DNA from: Bacteroidota bacterium
Lineage (GTDB): Bacteria; Bacteroidota; Bacteroidia; Chitinophagales; Chitinophagaceae
Assembly (NCBI GenBank): GCA_947460175.1
Contig: CANHGW010000014.1
Coordinates: 1 to 60,793 of the forward strand
DNA: 60,793 nt
Reading direction: 5' to 3'
Part shown: piece by piece, positions 44,727 to 53,243 of the stretch
Position numbering within the stretch: the stretch's first letter is position 1
Layout of the letters: the number at the start of each line of letters is the position of its first letter
The notes under the pieces: model-generated
Database searches by the model: none
The model's input: only the letters and a program-made list of their open reading frames with translations
What the model was told of the DNA's origin: nothing
Position numbers and translations under genes: made by a program

Positions 44727-45887
44727 ATGTCGCACATTTTAGTAATTGATGATGAAAAAAGTATTCGAAAAGCACTCACTGAAATATTAATTACCGAAGG
44801 CTACAAAGTAGACGAGGCGGTAGATGGCTTAGAAGGGTATAATTTAATAAAATCTAAATCCTACGACTGCGTATTGAGTGATATCAAAATGCCTAAACTA
44901 GATGGGCTTGAATTACTTGCACGATTACAAAAAGAAAATATTGATTTACCCATCATAATGATTTCAGGGCATGGCAGCACAGACACAGCTGTAGAAGCTG
45001 TTAAAAACGGTGCATTTGATTATATTTCAAAACCCCCTGATTTAAATCGATTATTAATTACCATTAGAAATGCACTTGACAAAGCAACACTTGTCAATGA
45101 AACAATCACATTGAAAAGACAAGTAAATGGATTGCAAGATATTATAGGAGATAGTGAGTCAATCAAACGAATCAAATCAACAATAGATCGTGTAGCACCT
45201 ACCGAAGCTCGTATTTTAGTTACAGGCGCAAACGGAAGTGGTAAAGAGCTAGTAGCAAAATGGGTGCATGAAAAAAGTAATCGCCGTGGCAAAACCCTCG
45301 TAGAAGTTAATTGTGCAGCAATCCCATCCGAATTAATCGATAGCGAACTATTTGGTCATGAAAAAGGTGCTTTTACTACTGCCATAAAACAACGAATTGG
45401 GAAATTTGAACAAGCCGATGGTGGTACTCTTTTTTTAGATGAAATAGGTGATATGAGCTTGAGTGCTCAGGCAAAAGTATTGAGAGCGCTGCAAGAAGGA
45501 AAAATTACTCGTGTAGGTGGCGAAAAAGATGTGGATGTAAATGTGCGAGTGATAGCTGCTACTAACAAAGACTTATTAAAAGAAATCGAAGCTGGTAATT
45601 TCCGTATGGATTTATACCACCGACTAAATGTAATTGAAATATTCGTGCCTTCATTGAATGATCATCGTGATGACATACCTCTCTTAGCCAATTATTTTCT
45701 AGTACAAATTTGCAATGAGTACAAACGAAAAAAACCAACGCTTGATCAAGATGCTTCAAATCTATTGATGAATCATAATTGGACTGGAAACATTCGTGAA
45801 CTCAGAAATGTAATGGAACGTCTTGTCATTTTATGTGATGAAAAAATCACAACAGATGATATCAAAAAGTTTGTTTTCCCTGCATAA
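44727..45887 (+). CDS. Sigma-54 activator response regulator without DNA-binding domain
   Basis: The 386-residue protein has a receiver domain (residues ~3-118, phosphoacceptor D52 in LSDIKMPK) and a sigma-54 AAA+ domain (~145-375). Walker A is G167-ANGSG-K173, Walker B is LFLDEIGD, and the arginine-finger region is FRMDLYHRLNV. The sigma-54 contact loop reads GAFTTA (214-219) instead of GAFTGA. The protein stops just after the AAA+ C-terminal helical subdomain (KITTDDIKKFVFPA), with no Fis-type HTH, so it cannot bind enhancers in the usual way. No sensor kinase gene is adjacent. Confidence 0.92.
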   Translation: MSHILVIDDEKSIRKALTEILITEGYKVDEAVDGLEGYNLIKSKSYDCVLSDIKMPKLDGLELLARLQKENIDLPIIMISGHGSTDTAVEAVKNGAFDYISKPPDLNRLLITIRNALDKATLVNETITLKRQVNGLQDIIGDSESIKRIKSTIDRVAPTEARILVTGANGSGKELVAKWVHEKSNRRGKTLVEVNCAAIPSELIDSELFGHEKGAFTTAIKQRIGKFEQADGGTLFLDEIGDMSLSAQAKVLRALQEGKITRVGGEKDVDVNVRVIAATNKDLLKEIEAGNFRMDLYHRLNVIEIFVPSLNDHRDDIPLLANYFLVQICNEYKRKKPTLDQDASNLLMNHNWTGNIRELRNVMERLVILCDEKITTDDIKKFVFPA

Positions 45888-45899
45888 ATTCGATCCACT

Positions 45900-46181
45900 A
45901 TGGCAGAATATTCTATTCAAGATGCATTGAAAAAAATGCTAGAGCAAAGCAATTGGAAATATCAGTATCAAGTTACCAAATTGCGTCAAGATTGGGAAGT
46001 ACTAATGGGAAAAACGGTCGCGAAACATACCAATGACTTACAGATTCGTGAAGGGAAACTCTATATTTATACAAATGTTGCCCCCTTGAAAAACGAATTG
46101 AACTATAGTAAACATTTATTGATAGAGAAAATAAATCAACACTTTGGAGAAAAATTCATCCACGATGTTGTTATAGTTTAA
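45900..46181 (+). CDS. DUF721 (DciA-like) small protein
   Basis: The 93-residue protein fits the DUF721 pattern: an N-terminal helix (IQDALKKMLEQSNW), a conserved W-x(4)-G segment (DWEVLMGKTVAKHTN) and beta-strands (REGKLYIYTNVAPLKNEL). DUF721 includes DciA, the ancestral loader of the replicative helicase DnaB, so a replication role is possible. The gene is 12 bases downstream of the response regulator and overlaps the convergent tpiA by four bases. Confidence 0.8.
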   Translation: MAEYSIQDALKKMLEQSNWKYQYQVTKLRQDWEVLMGKTVAKHTNDLQIREGKLYIYTNVAPLKNELNYSKHLLIEKINQHFGEKFIHDVVIV

Positions 46182-46948
46182 TCCATTGCAAAAATAATAG
46201 GAAGGAATGTTTCTGCTTTAAGTGCAGCACCACCTATTAAACCACCGTCTACATCTTCACACGAAAATAATTCAACTGCATTTGTTGGGTTGCAACTACC
46301 TCCGTATAAAATAGAAATAGATTGTGCAACATCATTTGAATATTGGCTTGATAGTAAATTACGTATGTAAGCATGCATTTCTTGTGCTTGCTCGGTAGAT
46401 GCTGTAACGCCCGTACCAATTGCCCATATTGGTTCGTAAGCGATTATTACATTATTTTTTAATTGATCAGGTGTTAAATGAAACAAACTTTCTTGCAATT
46501 GTTTTGCTACAAATTCATTTTGAGTATTGGCTTCTCTAATGTCCAACGACTCACCACAACAAAAAATAACTTGTACATCGGATGCTATTAATGCATCTAC
46601 TTTTAATTTCAAGAATTCATTGCTTTCGTTGAAATATTGTCTGCGCTCTGAATGACCAACTATAACATAGTTTACGCCTACTTCTTTCAACATTGGGATA
46701 GAAATTTCACCTGTATAAGCTCCCGAAGGATGCGGATGACAATTTTGAGCACCAAGGCTTACACGTTGATCGGCACCATCATCTAAAATGCTAGCCATAT
46801 TTCCTAAATGTATGAAAGGGGGGCAAAAAATTACTTGTTGATGTTCTGCCAAAAGAGGTAATCGTGATACAACATCTTCAATCAAGGTTTTTCCTTCAGC
46901 TAGCGAAAGATTCATTTTCCAATTGCCTGCAACTATTTTTTTTCTCAT
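46178..46948 (-). CDS. tpiA: Triose-phosphate isomerase
   Basis: The 256-residue glycolytic enzyme interconverts glyceraldehyde-3-phosphate and dihydroxyacetone phosphate. Catalytic residues are K11 (GNWKMN), H99 (IVGHSERR) and E172 (AYEPIWAIGTG); the phosphate-binding GGSC and GGLIGGAAL loops are present near the C-terminus. It is 11 bases downstream of ompH and likely shares its transcript. Confidence 0.98.
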   Translation of the reverse strand: MRKKIVAGNWKMNLSLAEGKTLIEDVVSRLPLLAEHQQVIFCPPFIHLGNMASILDDGADQRVSLGAQNCHPHPSGAYTGEISIPMLKEVGVNYVIVGHSERRQYFNESNEFLKLKVDALIASDVQVIFCCGESLDIREANTQNEFVAKQLQESLFHLTPDQLKNNVIIAYEPIWAIGTGVTASTEQAQEMHAYIRNLLSSQYSNDVAQSISILYGGSCNPTNAVELFSCEDVDGGLIGGAALKAETFLPIIFAMD

Positions 46949-46959
46949 GATGTCTTAAA

Positions 46960-47574
46960 TTATTTTTTATCTGCATTCAATTCACTATTCATTCCTTTAA
47001 TAATGTCCATGGTTACATCCAATTCTTTATTTGCAAATAAAATTGAACCATCTTTTGAATAAGAAAGAATGTAATCATAACCATGTTCTTCATTATACTT
47101 TTCGATATAATCATGAAGATTATCATGTATCTCTTTATTAAATGCTTCCTGATCTTTCAAATATTTAGTCCCTAAATTTTGACGCTTAAGTTCCAATTCT
47201 TGTTGACGTTGCATCAATCGTTGTTGTGCAGCTTCTCCCTCAGCTTGAGACAATTCTCCTTTCTCGGCTTTCTTTTGAAGGGAAACATAATCATTTTGCA
47301 AGGAATTTGCCAATTTCTCTAATTCAGCATCTATACTTTTTTGACGACTTTCAAATTCATTTTTTTTCTTTTTGAAATAATCGTAATTTGACTCAAGGGT
47401 ATCTATATCTACAAAAGCAACTTTGCTACCTGCAACTGTTACTTCTTTGCCCGTAATATCTTTTGTTTTTACTATGGTAGGTTTCCTAGACTTATCATTG
47501 GACATTTTCATTACAAATAAAGCAATGACACCAACAAGCGAAAGTGAACTTAAAATAATTGGAAGATTCTTCAT
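46960..47574 (-). CDS. OmpH/Skp-family periplasmic protein
   Basis: The 204-residue protein has an N-terminal membrane or signal segment (LPIILSSLSLVGVIALFVM), a short linker, and the OmpH core: a strand KVAFVDIDTLESNYDYF, a long coiled coil (~residues 68-145, rich in E, K and Q), and a final strand YDYILSYSKDGSILFA. Skp/OmpH proteins are periplasmic chaperones of outer-membrane proteins. The uncleaved-looking N-terminal helix suggests a membrane-anchored form. Confidence 0.85.
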   Translation of the reverse strand: MKNLPIILSSLSLVGVIALFVMKMSNDKSRKPTIVKTKDITGKEVTVAGSKVAFVDIDTLESNYDYFKKKKNEFESRQKSIDAELEKLANSLQNDYVSLQKKAEKGELSQAEGEAAQQRLMQRQQELELKRQNLGTKYLKDQEAFNKEIHDNLHDYIEKYNEEHGYDYILSYSKDGSILFANKELDVTMDIIKGMNSELNADKK

Positions 47575-47591
47575 ATATCTATTTCGAACGG

Positions 47592-47599
47592 CAAATTTA
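47592..47599 (-). promoter_or_regulatory. -7 box (TAAATTTG) of the ompH-tpiA operon
   Basis: A perfect TAnnTTTG match on the minus strand, 17 bases before the ompH start at 47574. Confidence 0.5.
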
Positions 47600-47657
47600 A
47601 TTCAAAAGGCAATTTTTAGCTTGCATAAAAGCCTATAATTTAGTTAATGCCAAATAT

Positions 47658-48758
47658 TTATAATAAAGAGAACAATTTCCCTGGCTGCACTTTGATAATT
47701 CCTTGCATCTCGAGGCTAAGCATTGCACTAGCAACTTGCGAACTCGATAATCCAGTTTTAGTATAAATCTCATCTATATGGGTGAGTTCTTTTTCTTTTA
47801 ATTGAGTTACAATGTTTTCTTCATCAGGGTTTAATTCTATAAATAATTGCCGTTGTGGCGGTTTACTCTTTTTTAAATTATTCCAGCCCAAACTATTTGC
47901 TATATCCTCGGCACAGGTTGCCATTTGAGCTTTAAGGCTTTTGATTAAAAAATTGCACCCTGCACTTTTGGAATCGCCTATGCGCCCAGGAAAACTAAAA
48001 ACATCTTTGTTGTAAGAATAAGCAATTTCAGCCGTTATCATAGAACCACCTTTCATATCAGTTTCTATTACAATTGTAGCATCGCTAATACCTGCTACAA
48101 TTCTATTTCGAGTAGGAAAATTTCCTTTTTCTGCTTTTTCTCCTGAAAAATATTCGGACAACAAACCACCTTTTTCTATCATTTCTTTGGCTGTTGACGC
48201 ATGAGCTGGTGGATAGATTGAACCTAATCCATGTGCTACGACTCCAACAGTAGAAATTTCATGTTTCAAACAGGCTTTATGAGATATAATATCAATACCA
48301 TAGGCCAACCCACTGTAAATCACAACATCATAGGCTTTTAGCTCTGCTATTAAATCGTCACATAGTTTACGACCATATTCGGTAAAAGAACGCGTACCAA
48401 TAATTGATAAAGATCGAGGATGATTCAAATTGGCATTACCTTTAAAAAATAACAAACTAGGGGCATCAATGCAATTACTTAATTTCCGTGGGTATAATTC
48501 GTCATCAAAACAAAGAATTTGAATATTATTTTTCTCACAAAAATTAAGCTCTTTTTCTATCAATCCAAAGTTTGAAAAATCCTTAATTGCATGAGCATTT
48601 GCCTCACTTATGCCTGGAATATTTTTAAGAAATCTCAAAGATGCATTGAATAATTGCTGTGTTTCATCTACTTCACCCACCAATATTTTATGCTTTTTAG
48701 GACCAATACCTACCACTTGACTAAGGGCCATCCTATAATACAAATCCTGCTTATTCAT
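47658..48758 (-). CDS. dprA: DNA-processing protein DprA
   Basis: The 366-residue protein loads RecA on incoming single-stranded DNA during natural transformation. Residues ~5-65 are a helix-hairpin-helix/SAM-like region (VVGIGPKKHKIL). The Rossmann core has SLSIIGTRSFTEYG, YSGLAYGIDIISHKACL, GGLLSEY and FPTRNRIVAGISDATIVIE. The C-terminal ~60 residues form a winged helix (DEIYTKTGLSSSQVASAML). I chose ATG 48758 (MNKQDLYYRMALSQV); the frame from 48782 adds eight residues without a family match. Confidence 0.94.
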   Translation of the reverse strand: MNKQDLYYRMALSQVVGIGPKKHKILVGEVDETQQLFNASLRFLKNIPGISEANAHAIKDFSNFGLIEKELNFCEKNNIQILCFDDELYPRKLSNCIDAPSLLFFKGNANLNHPRSLSIIGTRSFTEYGRKLCDDLIAELKAYDVVIYSGLAYGIDIISHKACLKHEISTVGVVAHGLGSIYPPAHASTAKEMIEKGGLLSEYFSGEKAEKGNFPTRNRIVAGISDATIVIETDMKGGSMITAEIAYSYNKDVFSFPGRIGDSKSAGCNFLIKSLKAQMATCAEDIANSLGWNNLKKSKPPQRQLFIELNPDEENIVTQLKEKELTHIDEIYTKTGLSSSQVASAMLSLEMQGIIKVQPGKLFSLL

Positions 48759-48788
48759 GTCAATAAAAAGTAAAAATATCAAACTATG

Positions 48789-48818
48789 TTTGTATTACAC
48801 ACATTTTGAGTATATTTG
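48789..48818 (+). promoter_or_regulatory. Promoter of the lipoprotein gene (TTTG-N18-TATATTTG)
   Basis: TTTG at 48789-48792 and TATATTTG at 48811-48818 match the consensus with an 18-base spacer; the ATG at 48839 is 20 bases downstream. Confidence 0.65.
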
Positions 48819-48838
48819 AGATTCAAAAGTGAAGGCGA

Positions 48839-49303
48839 ATGAATTTTTCAACTAAAATTATTGGATTTTCTTTATTTAGTATCATGTTAGCGGGAGCTTT
48901 TTCTTCCTGCAAACAAACAAATAATGACAAGTATTTCTACAGTGCAAGTCGCGATACTATTGCGCCCAAAATTGTGACAAGTGTACCAACTGCAAGTAGC
49001 ACTTACACTTTCGGCCAAGACATTCACATGGTTGGTATTGTGACTGATTTGGAGTCGACAGACAAAGGAGGCAAGTTACAAACACTTAACCTTGACCTTT
49101 CTCAAATTGACCCTTCAAACAATTCTGTTATTAAAACCTACCTTAATAAATCACCTTTAGTAGATGGCAAAGAAGGGTTTACTTTTAACGAAAAGTGGTC
49201 AATAGCCGTTGGGTCCGGAGTTGTGTATTGTCGATTTATGGCAACAGCAAAAGATTATGCAGGAAAAATCACAAAAGATTCAGTTTTATTTTCTGTTCAA
49301 TAA
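48839..49303 (+). CDS. Putative lipoprotein of unknown function
   Basis: The 154-residue product has a signal peptide with a lipobox-like end (MLAGAFSSCKQTNN, C at residue 24), so it is probably a lipoprotein. The mature part resembles a small Ig-like beta domain: APKIVTSVPTASSTYTFGQD, an IHMVGIVTDLES strand, then CRFMATAKDYAGKITKDS, similar in outline to the DUF4625-type lipoproteins of Bacteroidota. That family label is a weak guess. It has a good promoter and its own terminator, so it is monocistronic. Confidence 0.6.
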   Translation: MNFSTKIIGFSLFSIMLAGAFSSCKQTNNDKYFYSASRDTIAPKIVTSVPTASSTYTFGQDIHMVGIVTDLESTDKGGKLQTLNLDLSQIDPSNNSVIKTYLNKSPLVDGKEGFTFNEKWSIAVGSGVVYCRFMATAKDYAGKITKDSVLFSVQ

Positions 49304-49327
49304 ATATCAACAACATAAAATACTTAC

Positions 49328-49354
49328 AAAAGGCTTCAAACATGAAGCTTTTTT
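49328..49354 (+). terminator. Intrinsic terminator of the lipoprotein gene
   Basis: Stem AAAAGGCTTCA / TGAAGCTTTTT (one G-U pair) with loop AACA ends in a six-T run. Confidence 0.85.
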
Positions 49355-49413
49355 AATTTATACTGTTTAGAATTTTTCAATTCTTCATTTCGGTTTTATT
49401 TAATTAAACATCT

Positions 49414-49421
49414 TACCTTCG
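49414..49421 (+). promoter_or_regulatory. Candidate -7 box (TACCTTCG) of thiolase
   Basis: One base off TAnnTTTG, 19 bases before the ATG at 49441. Confidence 0.35.
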
Positions 49422-49440
49422 CACTCAAATTTTAAAAGAA

Positions 49441-50619
49441 ATGAAAGAAGTATTTATCGTATCGGCTGTTAGAACGCCCATGGGAAGTTTTGGAGGAGCA
49501 TTAAAAGATTTTTCGGCTACACAATTAGGCGCAATTGCTATTAAAGAAGCAGTAAAAAGAGCAGGGTTAGAACCTGAACATATCAACGATGTATTGATGG
49601 GAAATGTAATGCAAGCAGGCATAGGACAAGCACCGGCTCGTCAAGCGTCTAAATTTGCTGGCTTACCTGATGCCGTGAATTGTACTACCATCAATAAAGT
49701 ATGTGCAAGTGGCATGAAAGCTGTGATGATGGGTGCGCAAAGCATTATGCTAGGCGATGCTGATATTGTAGTAGCTGGCGGTATGGAAAGCATGAGCAAA
49801 GTTCCTTTCTATTCGCATAATATGCGTTTTGGTAATAAATATGGCAACGTAACGCTAGAGGATGGTATTGTAAAAGATGGTTTATTAGATGTATACCATA
49901 ATTACCCAATGGGAAATGCCGCAGAATTATGCGCATCTGAATGCAATATAAGCCGTGAAGCACAAGATGAATATGCTATTCAAAGTTATAAAAGAAGTCA
50001 AGCAGCATGGGAAGCAGGAAAGTTTGATGCTGAAATTGTAGCTATAGAAATTCCACAACGCGGAGGAGAACCTAAAATAATGAATAAAGATGAGGAACCT
50101 TGGAATGTAAAATTTGATAAAATTCCAACATTGAAGCCCGTATTTATAAAAGATGGAACTGTAACAGCGGCAAATGCAAGTACAATGAATGATGGCGCAT
50201 CTGCACTCGTTCTTGTAAGTAAAGAAAAAATGGAAGAATTAGGTTTAAAACCATTGGCTAAAATATTATCTTATGCTGATGCTGAACAAGCACCAGAGTG
50301 GTTTACAACATCACCAAGCCTAGCAATGCCTAAAGCTGTAGCTAAAGCAGGATTAACGATGGACCAAATTGATTATGTAGAATTAAATGAAGCTTTTGCA
50401 GTTGTTAGCCTTGTGAATAATCAAAAAATGGATTTGAATCCTGAAAAAGTAAATATATACGGTGGTGCAGTTTCTATGGGACACCCTCTAGGAAGCAGTG
50501 GATCACGTATTTTAGTTACCTTAATCAATGTATTAAATCAAAACAATGGAAAATATGGAGCTGTTGGCATTTGCAACGGCGGTGGAGGTGCTTCCTCTAT
50601 CGTGATCGAAAAATGCTAA
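49441..50619 (+). CDS. Acetyl-CoA C-acetyltransferase (thiolase)
   Basis: The 392-residue thiolase has the full catalytic set: C88 (NKVCASGMKA), H348 (GGAVSMGHPLGSSG) and C378 (GICNGGGGAS). It condenses two acetyl-CoA to acetoacetyl-CoA or runs in the cleavage direction, acting in the cytoplasm. Length and motifs fit biosynthetic/degradative AtoB-type enzymes; the direction cannot be told from sequence. It stands alone and may finish the catabolism of glutaryl-CoA or ketogenic tyrosine products encoded elsewhere in the window. Confidence 0.93.
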   Translation: MKEVFIVSAVRTPMGSFGGALKDFSATQLGAIAIKEAVKRAGLEPEHINDVLMGNVMQAGIGQAPARQASKFAGLPDAVNCTTINKVCASGMKAVMMGAQSIMLGDADIVVAGGMESMSKVPFYSHNMRFGNKYGNVTLEDGIVKDGLLDVYHNYPMGNAAELCASECNISREAQDEYAIQSYKRSQAAWEAGKFDAEIVAIEIPQRGGEPKIMNKDEEPWNVKFDKIPTLKPVFIKDGTVTAANASTMNDGASALVLVSKEKMEELGLKPLAKILSYADAEQAPEWFTTSPSLAMPKAVAKAGLTMDQIDYVELNEAFAVVSLVNNQKMDLNPEKVNIYGGAVSMGHPLGSSGSRILVTLINVLNQNNGKYGAVGICNGGGGASSIVIEKC

Positions 50620-50653
50620 TTTTCATATTAATTTCAATAGAATAACATCTACT

Positions 50654-50698
50654 CAAATCCAGCATTCACCTATATTTTCAAGGTGTTTGTTGGATTTG
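50654..50698. terminator. Long hairpin downstream of thiolase
   Basis: An 11-bp outer stem (CAAATCCAGCA / TGTTGGATTTG, one G-U) and a 5-bp inner stem (CACCT/AGGTG) are separated by a TT/TT internal loop, with a nine-base apical loop. There is no T-run after it, so it may act as an mRNA 3'-end stabiliser or a weak terminator. Confidence 0.55.
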
Positions 50699-50734
50699 TG
50701 AATTTTAATATAAGTTTGCATATCAATAATACAT

Positions 50735-50742
50735 TAATTTTG
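50735..50742 (+). promoter_or_regulatory. -7 box (TAATTTTG) of the CHU_C protein gene
   Basis: A perfect TAnnTTTG match with a TTTG 16 bases upstream (50715-50718), 16 bases before the ATG. Confidence 0.5.
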
Positions 50743-50758
50743 TATTCAATTGTAAACC

Positions 50759-53188
50759 ATGATTAATAAAAAAACGATATTCTACTTACTTTTCTTATTG
50801 ATAAGTAGTCAGTTTAATTCAAAGGCCTCACATATTTTTGGTGGAGAATTAGGTTATACACATATATCTGGAAACACCTATGAGATCACTCTTTCATTAT
50901 ACGGAGATTGTAGTGGCAATGCATATCCAAATTTATTTTCTGCAGTGCCAAATATTTTGATATATAATGGTGTTACGGGATATAGTAATATTAACCTGAC
51001 ACCTTTTGGTACACTTGGCTTAGAAGTTACACCTGTTTGTCCAGCAGATATTAATAATACTAAATGCAAAGGCGGTTCTCTTCCTGGAATAGCTCAATTT
51101 ATATTTAAAGGGCAAGTTACGTTAAGTGGCCCTTCTGCCGATTGGACATTTATTTTCGAAGGAAATCTAGGTGTTAATTCAGGTGCAGGCAGAAGTAATG
51201 CTATTACTAACATTGTACAAGGAGTTAATGCATCTATTATGAAATTAGAAGCCACATTAAACAATACAATAGGTCCAAACAATTCATCTATTTACACTAC
51301 AATACCAACTCCTTTTTTTTGTATCAATATACCTCAACAATATAATCAAGGTGCAATTGATAATGATGGAGATGATTTAAGTTTTGAACTTGTATCGGGC
51401 TACGACGGGAATGGAGGACTTGTGAATTATTCACCAGGTTATTCTTATTTAACTCCTATTGCAGTTGCACCAGGCACATTTTCATTTAGTAATACAACTG
51501 GGCAATTGGCTTTCCAGCCAAACATTATTCAAAATTCATTGGTAGTGAATAAGGTTATTGAAAAACGCAATGGCGTTATAGTAGGTACTACCATGCGTGA
51601 AATGACATTTGTTATTTTAAATAATTGTAATAACCAATCACCTATAGGTCAACTAGCTGGCAATTCTACTGGAACTATTACCGCTGGAAATACAATTAGA
51701 CTTTGCAATACTGGAACTACGTTGCAATTTTCAATCAATTCGACTGATCCTGATAATCAAAATGTAAATGCAACAGTAAGTGGCTTACCAGCAAATGCAT
51801 CCTATACTATATCTGGAAATAATACGCCTAATGTTAATCTAAACTTCACTTGGCCAATCCCTGCTGGCTCTCCATTGGGTTCTACTACCTTTTACGTAAC
51901 CTTCCAAGATGATGGCTGCCCTCTTTCAAGTAAGCAAACCATTGCATATACAGTAATAATAGAACAACCCATTAATTTCAATTCGACTACACAAGATATT
52001 TCATGCATATCTACCAATGATGGTCAAATTACCATCAATGCAAATAGCACCAATGGCGCTTTATCATATTCAATCAATGGTTCTCCTTTTCAAAACTCCA
52101 ATATATTCAATGGTTTAACAGTAGGCACCTATACTGTTCAAATTAAAGATACTCAAAATTGTTCTGTAGAATTAGAATTGGAAATCAACAATTCTCCCTT
52201 ACCTGAAATTACGAATGTAGAAACAACACATATTTCGTGCTATGGAAAGCAAGATGGAATAATTTCATTGGCAGCTATTCCCAATACGATTACTTATAAT
52301 TATAATTTGTATCCTGGACCAACTACAAACACCACTGGCGTATTCAATAATCTTTCCCAAAATAATTACACGATCATTGTAAATGACAATAAAGGATGTG
52401 CTGATACCACTATTGCTGAAATTCTTGAACCACCTCCCCTTACTTTTGATTTAATTCAAATTACAGATTTATCATGCTTCAAACAAAATGGAAAAATAGT
52501 TGCGAAAAGTAATGCATTGGTTGAACCTAAATACACTCTAATACCCGGCCTGAAAGCTAATTCAACAGGTGTTTTCGAAAATTTAAATTCTGGCTACTAT
52601 ACCCTGAATGTAAGAACTGGAGATGATTGTGTTCGTGATACTGTAATTTTTATTGGTGTTCAACCACAAAGTTTTTTTATTACAACAACACAAAAAGACC
52701 TAGGATGCTATGGCAGAGGAACAGAAGGCACTGCCAAAGTTACAACCCTCGGTGGAGTCGCCCCTTTTAGTTATTTATGGAATTCATCGCCCCCACAAAC
52801 AAGTAATGAAGCTTTCAATTTATATTACGGATGGTATACGGTAAGTGTAACTGATGCAACAGGTTGTGAATTAAAAGATACACTATATATAAATCCAGGT
52901 ACTTGTTGTGAAAATATCTTTTTACCAAATGCATTTAGTCCAAATGGCGATGGTAACAACGACGAGTGGAGAATGACAACTAGTACAGGGCTTGAAATAG
53001 AACAATTTGCAATATTCAATCGATACGGACAAAAAATATGGACTACCATTGATCAACGTAGAGGATGGGACGGAACCCATTGGGGAAAAGAAGCCGAACC
53101 AGGAACTTACTTTTATATACTCCGATACAAATGTTTATCCAATGGAGAAAAATATACCAAGAAGGGTGATTTCATCTTAGTGAAATAA
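50759..53188 (+). CDS. T9SS-secreted protein with gliding-motility-type C-terminal (CHU_C) domain
   Basis: The 809-residue surface protein has a signal peptide (MINKKTIFYLLFLLISSQFNSKA) followed at once by the ASHIFGGELGYTHISG module common at the N-terminus of large Bacteroidota adhesins. Residues ~400-640 contain three or four SprB-like repeats, each with a conserved cysteine pair (DISCISTNDGQITI ... CSVELELEI; HISCYGKQDGIISL ... CADTTIAEI; DLSCFKQNGKIVAK ... CVRDTVIFI). The last ~85 residues are the type B sorting domain (NIFLPNAFSPNGDGNND ... NRYGQKIW ... GTYFYILRYKC). It is likely a surface adhesin; motility is not implied by itself. Confidence 0.9.
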   Translation: MINKKTIFYLLFLLISSQFNSKASHIFGGELGYTHISGNTYEITLSLYGDCSGNAYPNLFSAVPNILIYNGVTGYSNINLTPFGTLGLEVTPVCPADINNTKCKGGSLPGIAQFIFKGQVTLSGPSADWTFIFEGNLGVNSGAGRSNAITNIVQGVNASIMKLEATLNNTIGPNNSSIYTTIPTPFFCINIPQQYNQGAIDNDGDDLSFELVSGYDGNGGLVNYSPGYSYLTPIAVAPGTFSFSNTTGQLAFQPNIIQNSLVVNKVIEKRNGVIVGTTMREMTFVILNNCNNQSPIGQLAGNSTGTITAGNTIRLCNTGTTLQFSINSTDPDNQNVNATVSGLPANASYTISGNNTPNVNLNFTWPIPAGSPLGSTTFYVTFQDDGCPLSSKQTIAYTVIIEQPINFNSTTQDISCISTNDGQITINANSTNGALSYSINGSPFQNSNIFNGLTVGTYTVQIKDTQNCSVELELEINNSPLPEITNVETTHISCYGKQDGIISLAAIPNTITYNYNLYPGPTTNTTGVFNNLSQNNYTIIVNDNKGCADTTIAEILEPPPLTFDLIQITDLSCFKQNGKIVAKSNALVEPKYTLIPGLKANSTGVFENLNSGYYTLNVRTGDDCVRDTVIFIGVQPQSFFITTTQKDLGCYGRGTEGTAKVTTLGGVAPFSYLWNSSPPQTSNEAFNLYYGWYTVSVTDATGCELKDTLYINPGTCCENIFLPNAFSPNGDGNNDEWRMTTSTGLEIEQFAIFNRYGQKIWTTIDQRRGWDGTHWGKEAEPGTYFYILRYKCLSNGEKYTKKGDFILVK

Positions 53189-53194
53189 TATTGC

Positions 53195-53227
53195 ATTCAA
53201 CTATAGAATAGTGTGAATCTTATTTTT
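53195..53227 (+). terminator. Probable terminator between convergent genes
   Basis: Stem ATTCA-ACTAT / ATAGT-G-TGAAT with an AGA loop (one bulged G) is followed by CTTATTTTT. It lies between the CHU_C gene and the convergent subtilase gene. Confidence 0.5.
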
Positions 53228-53243
53228 ACGAATTCTAAATTAT

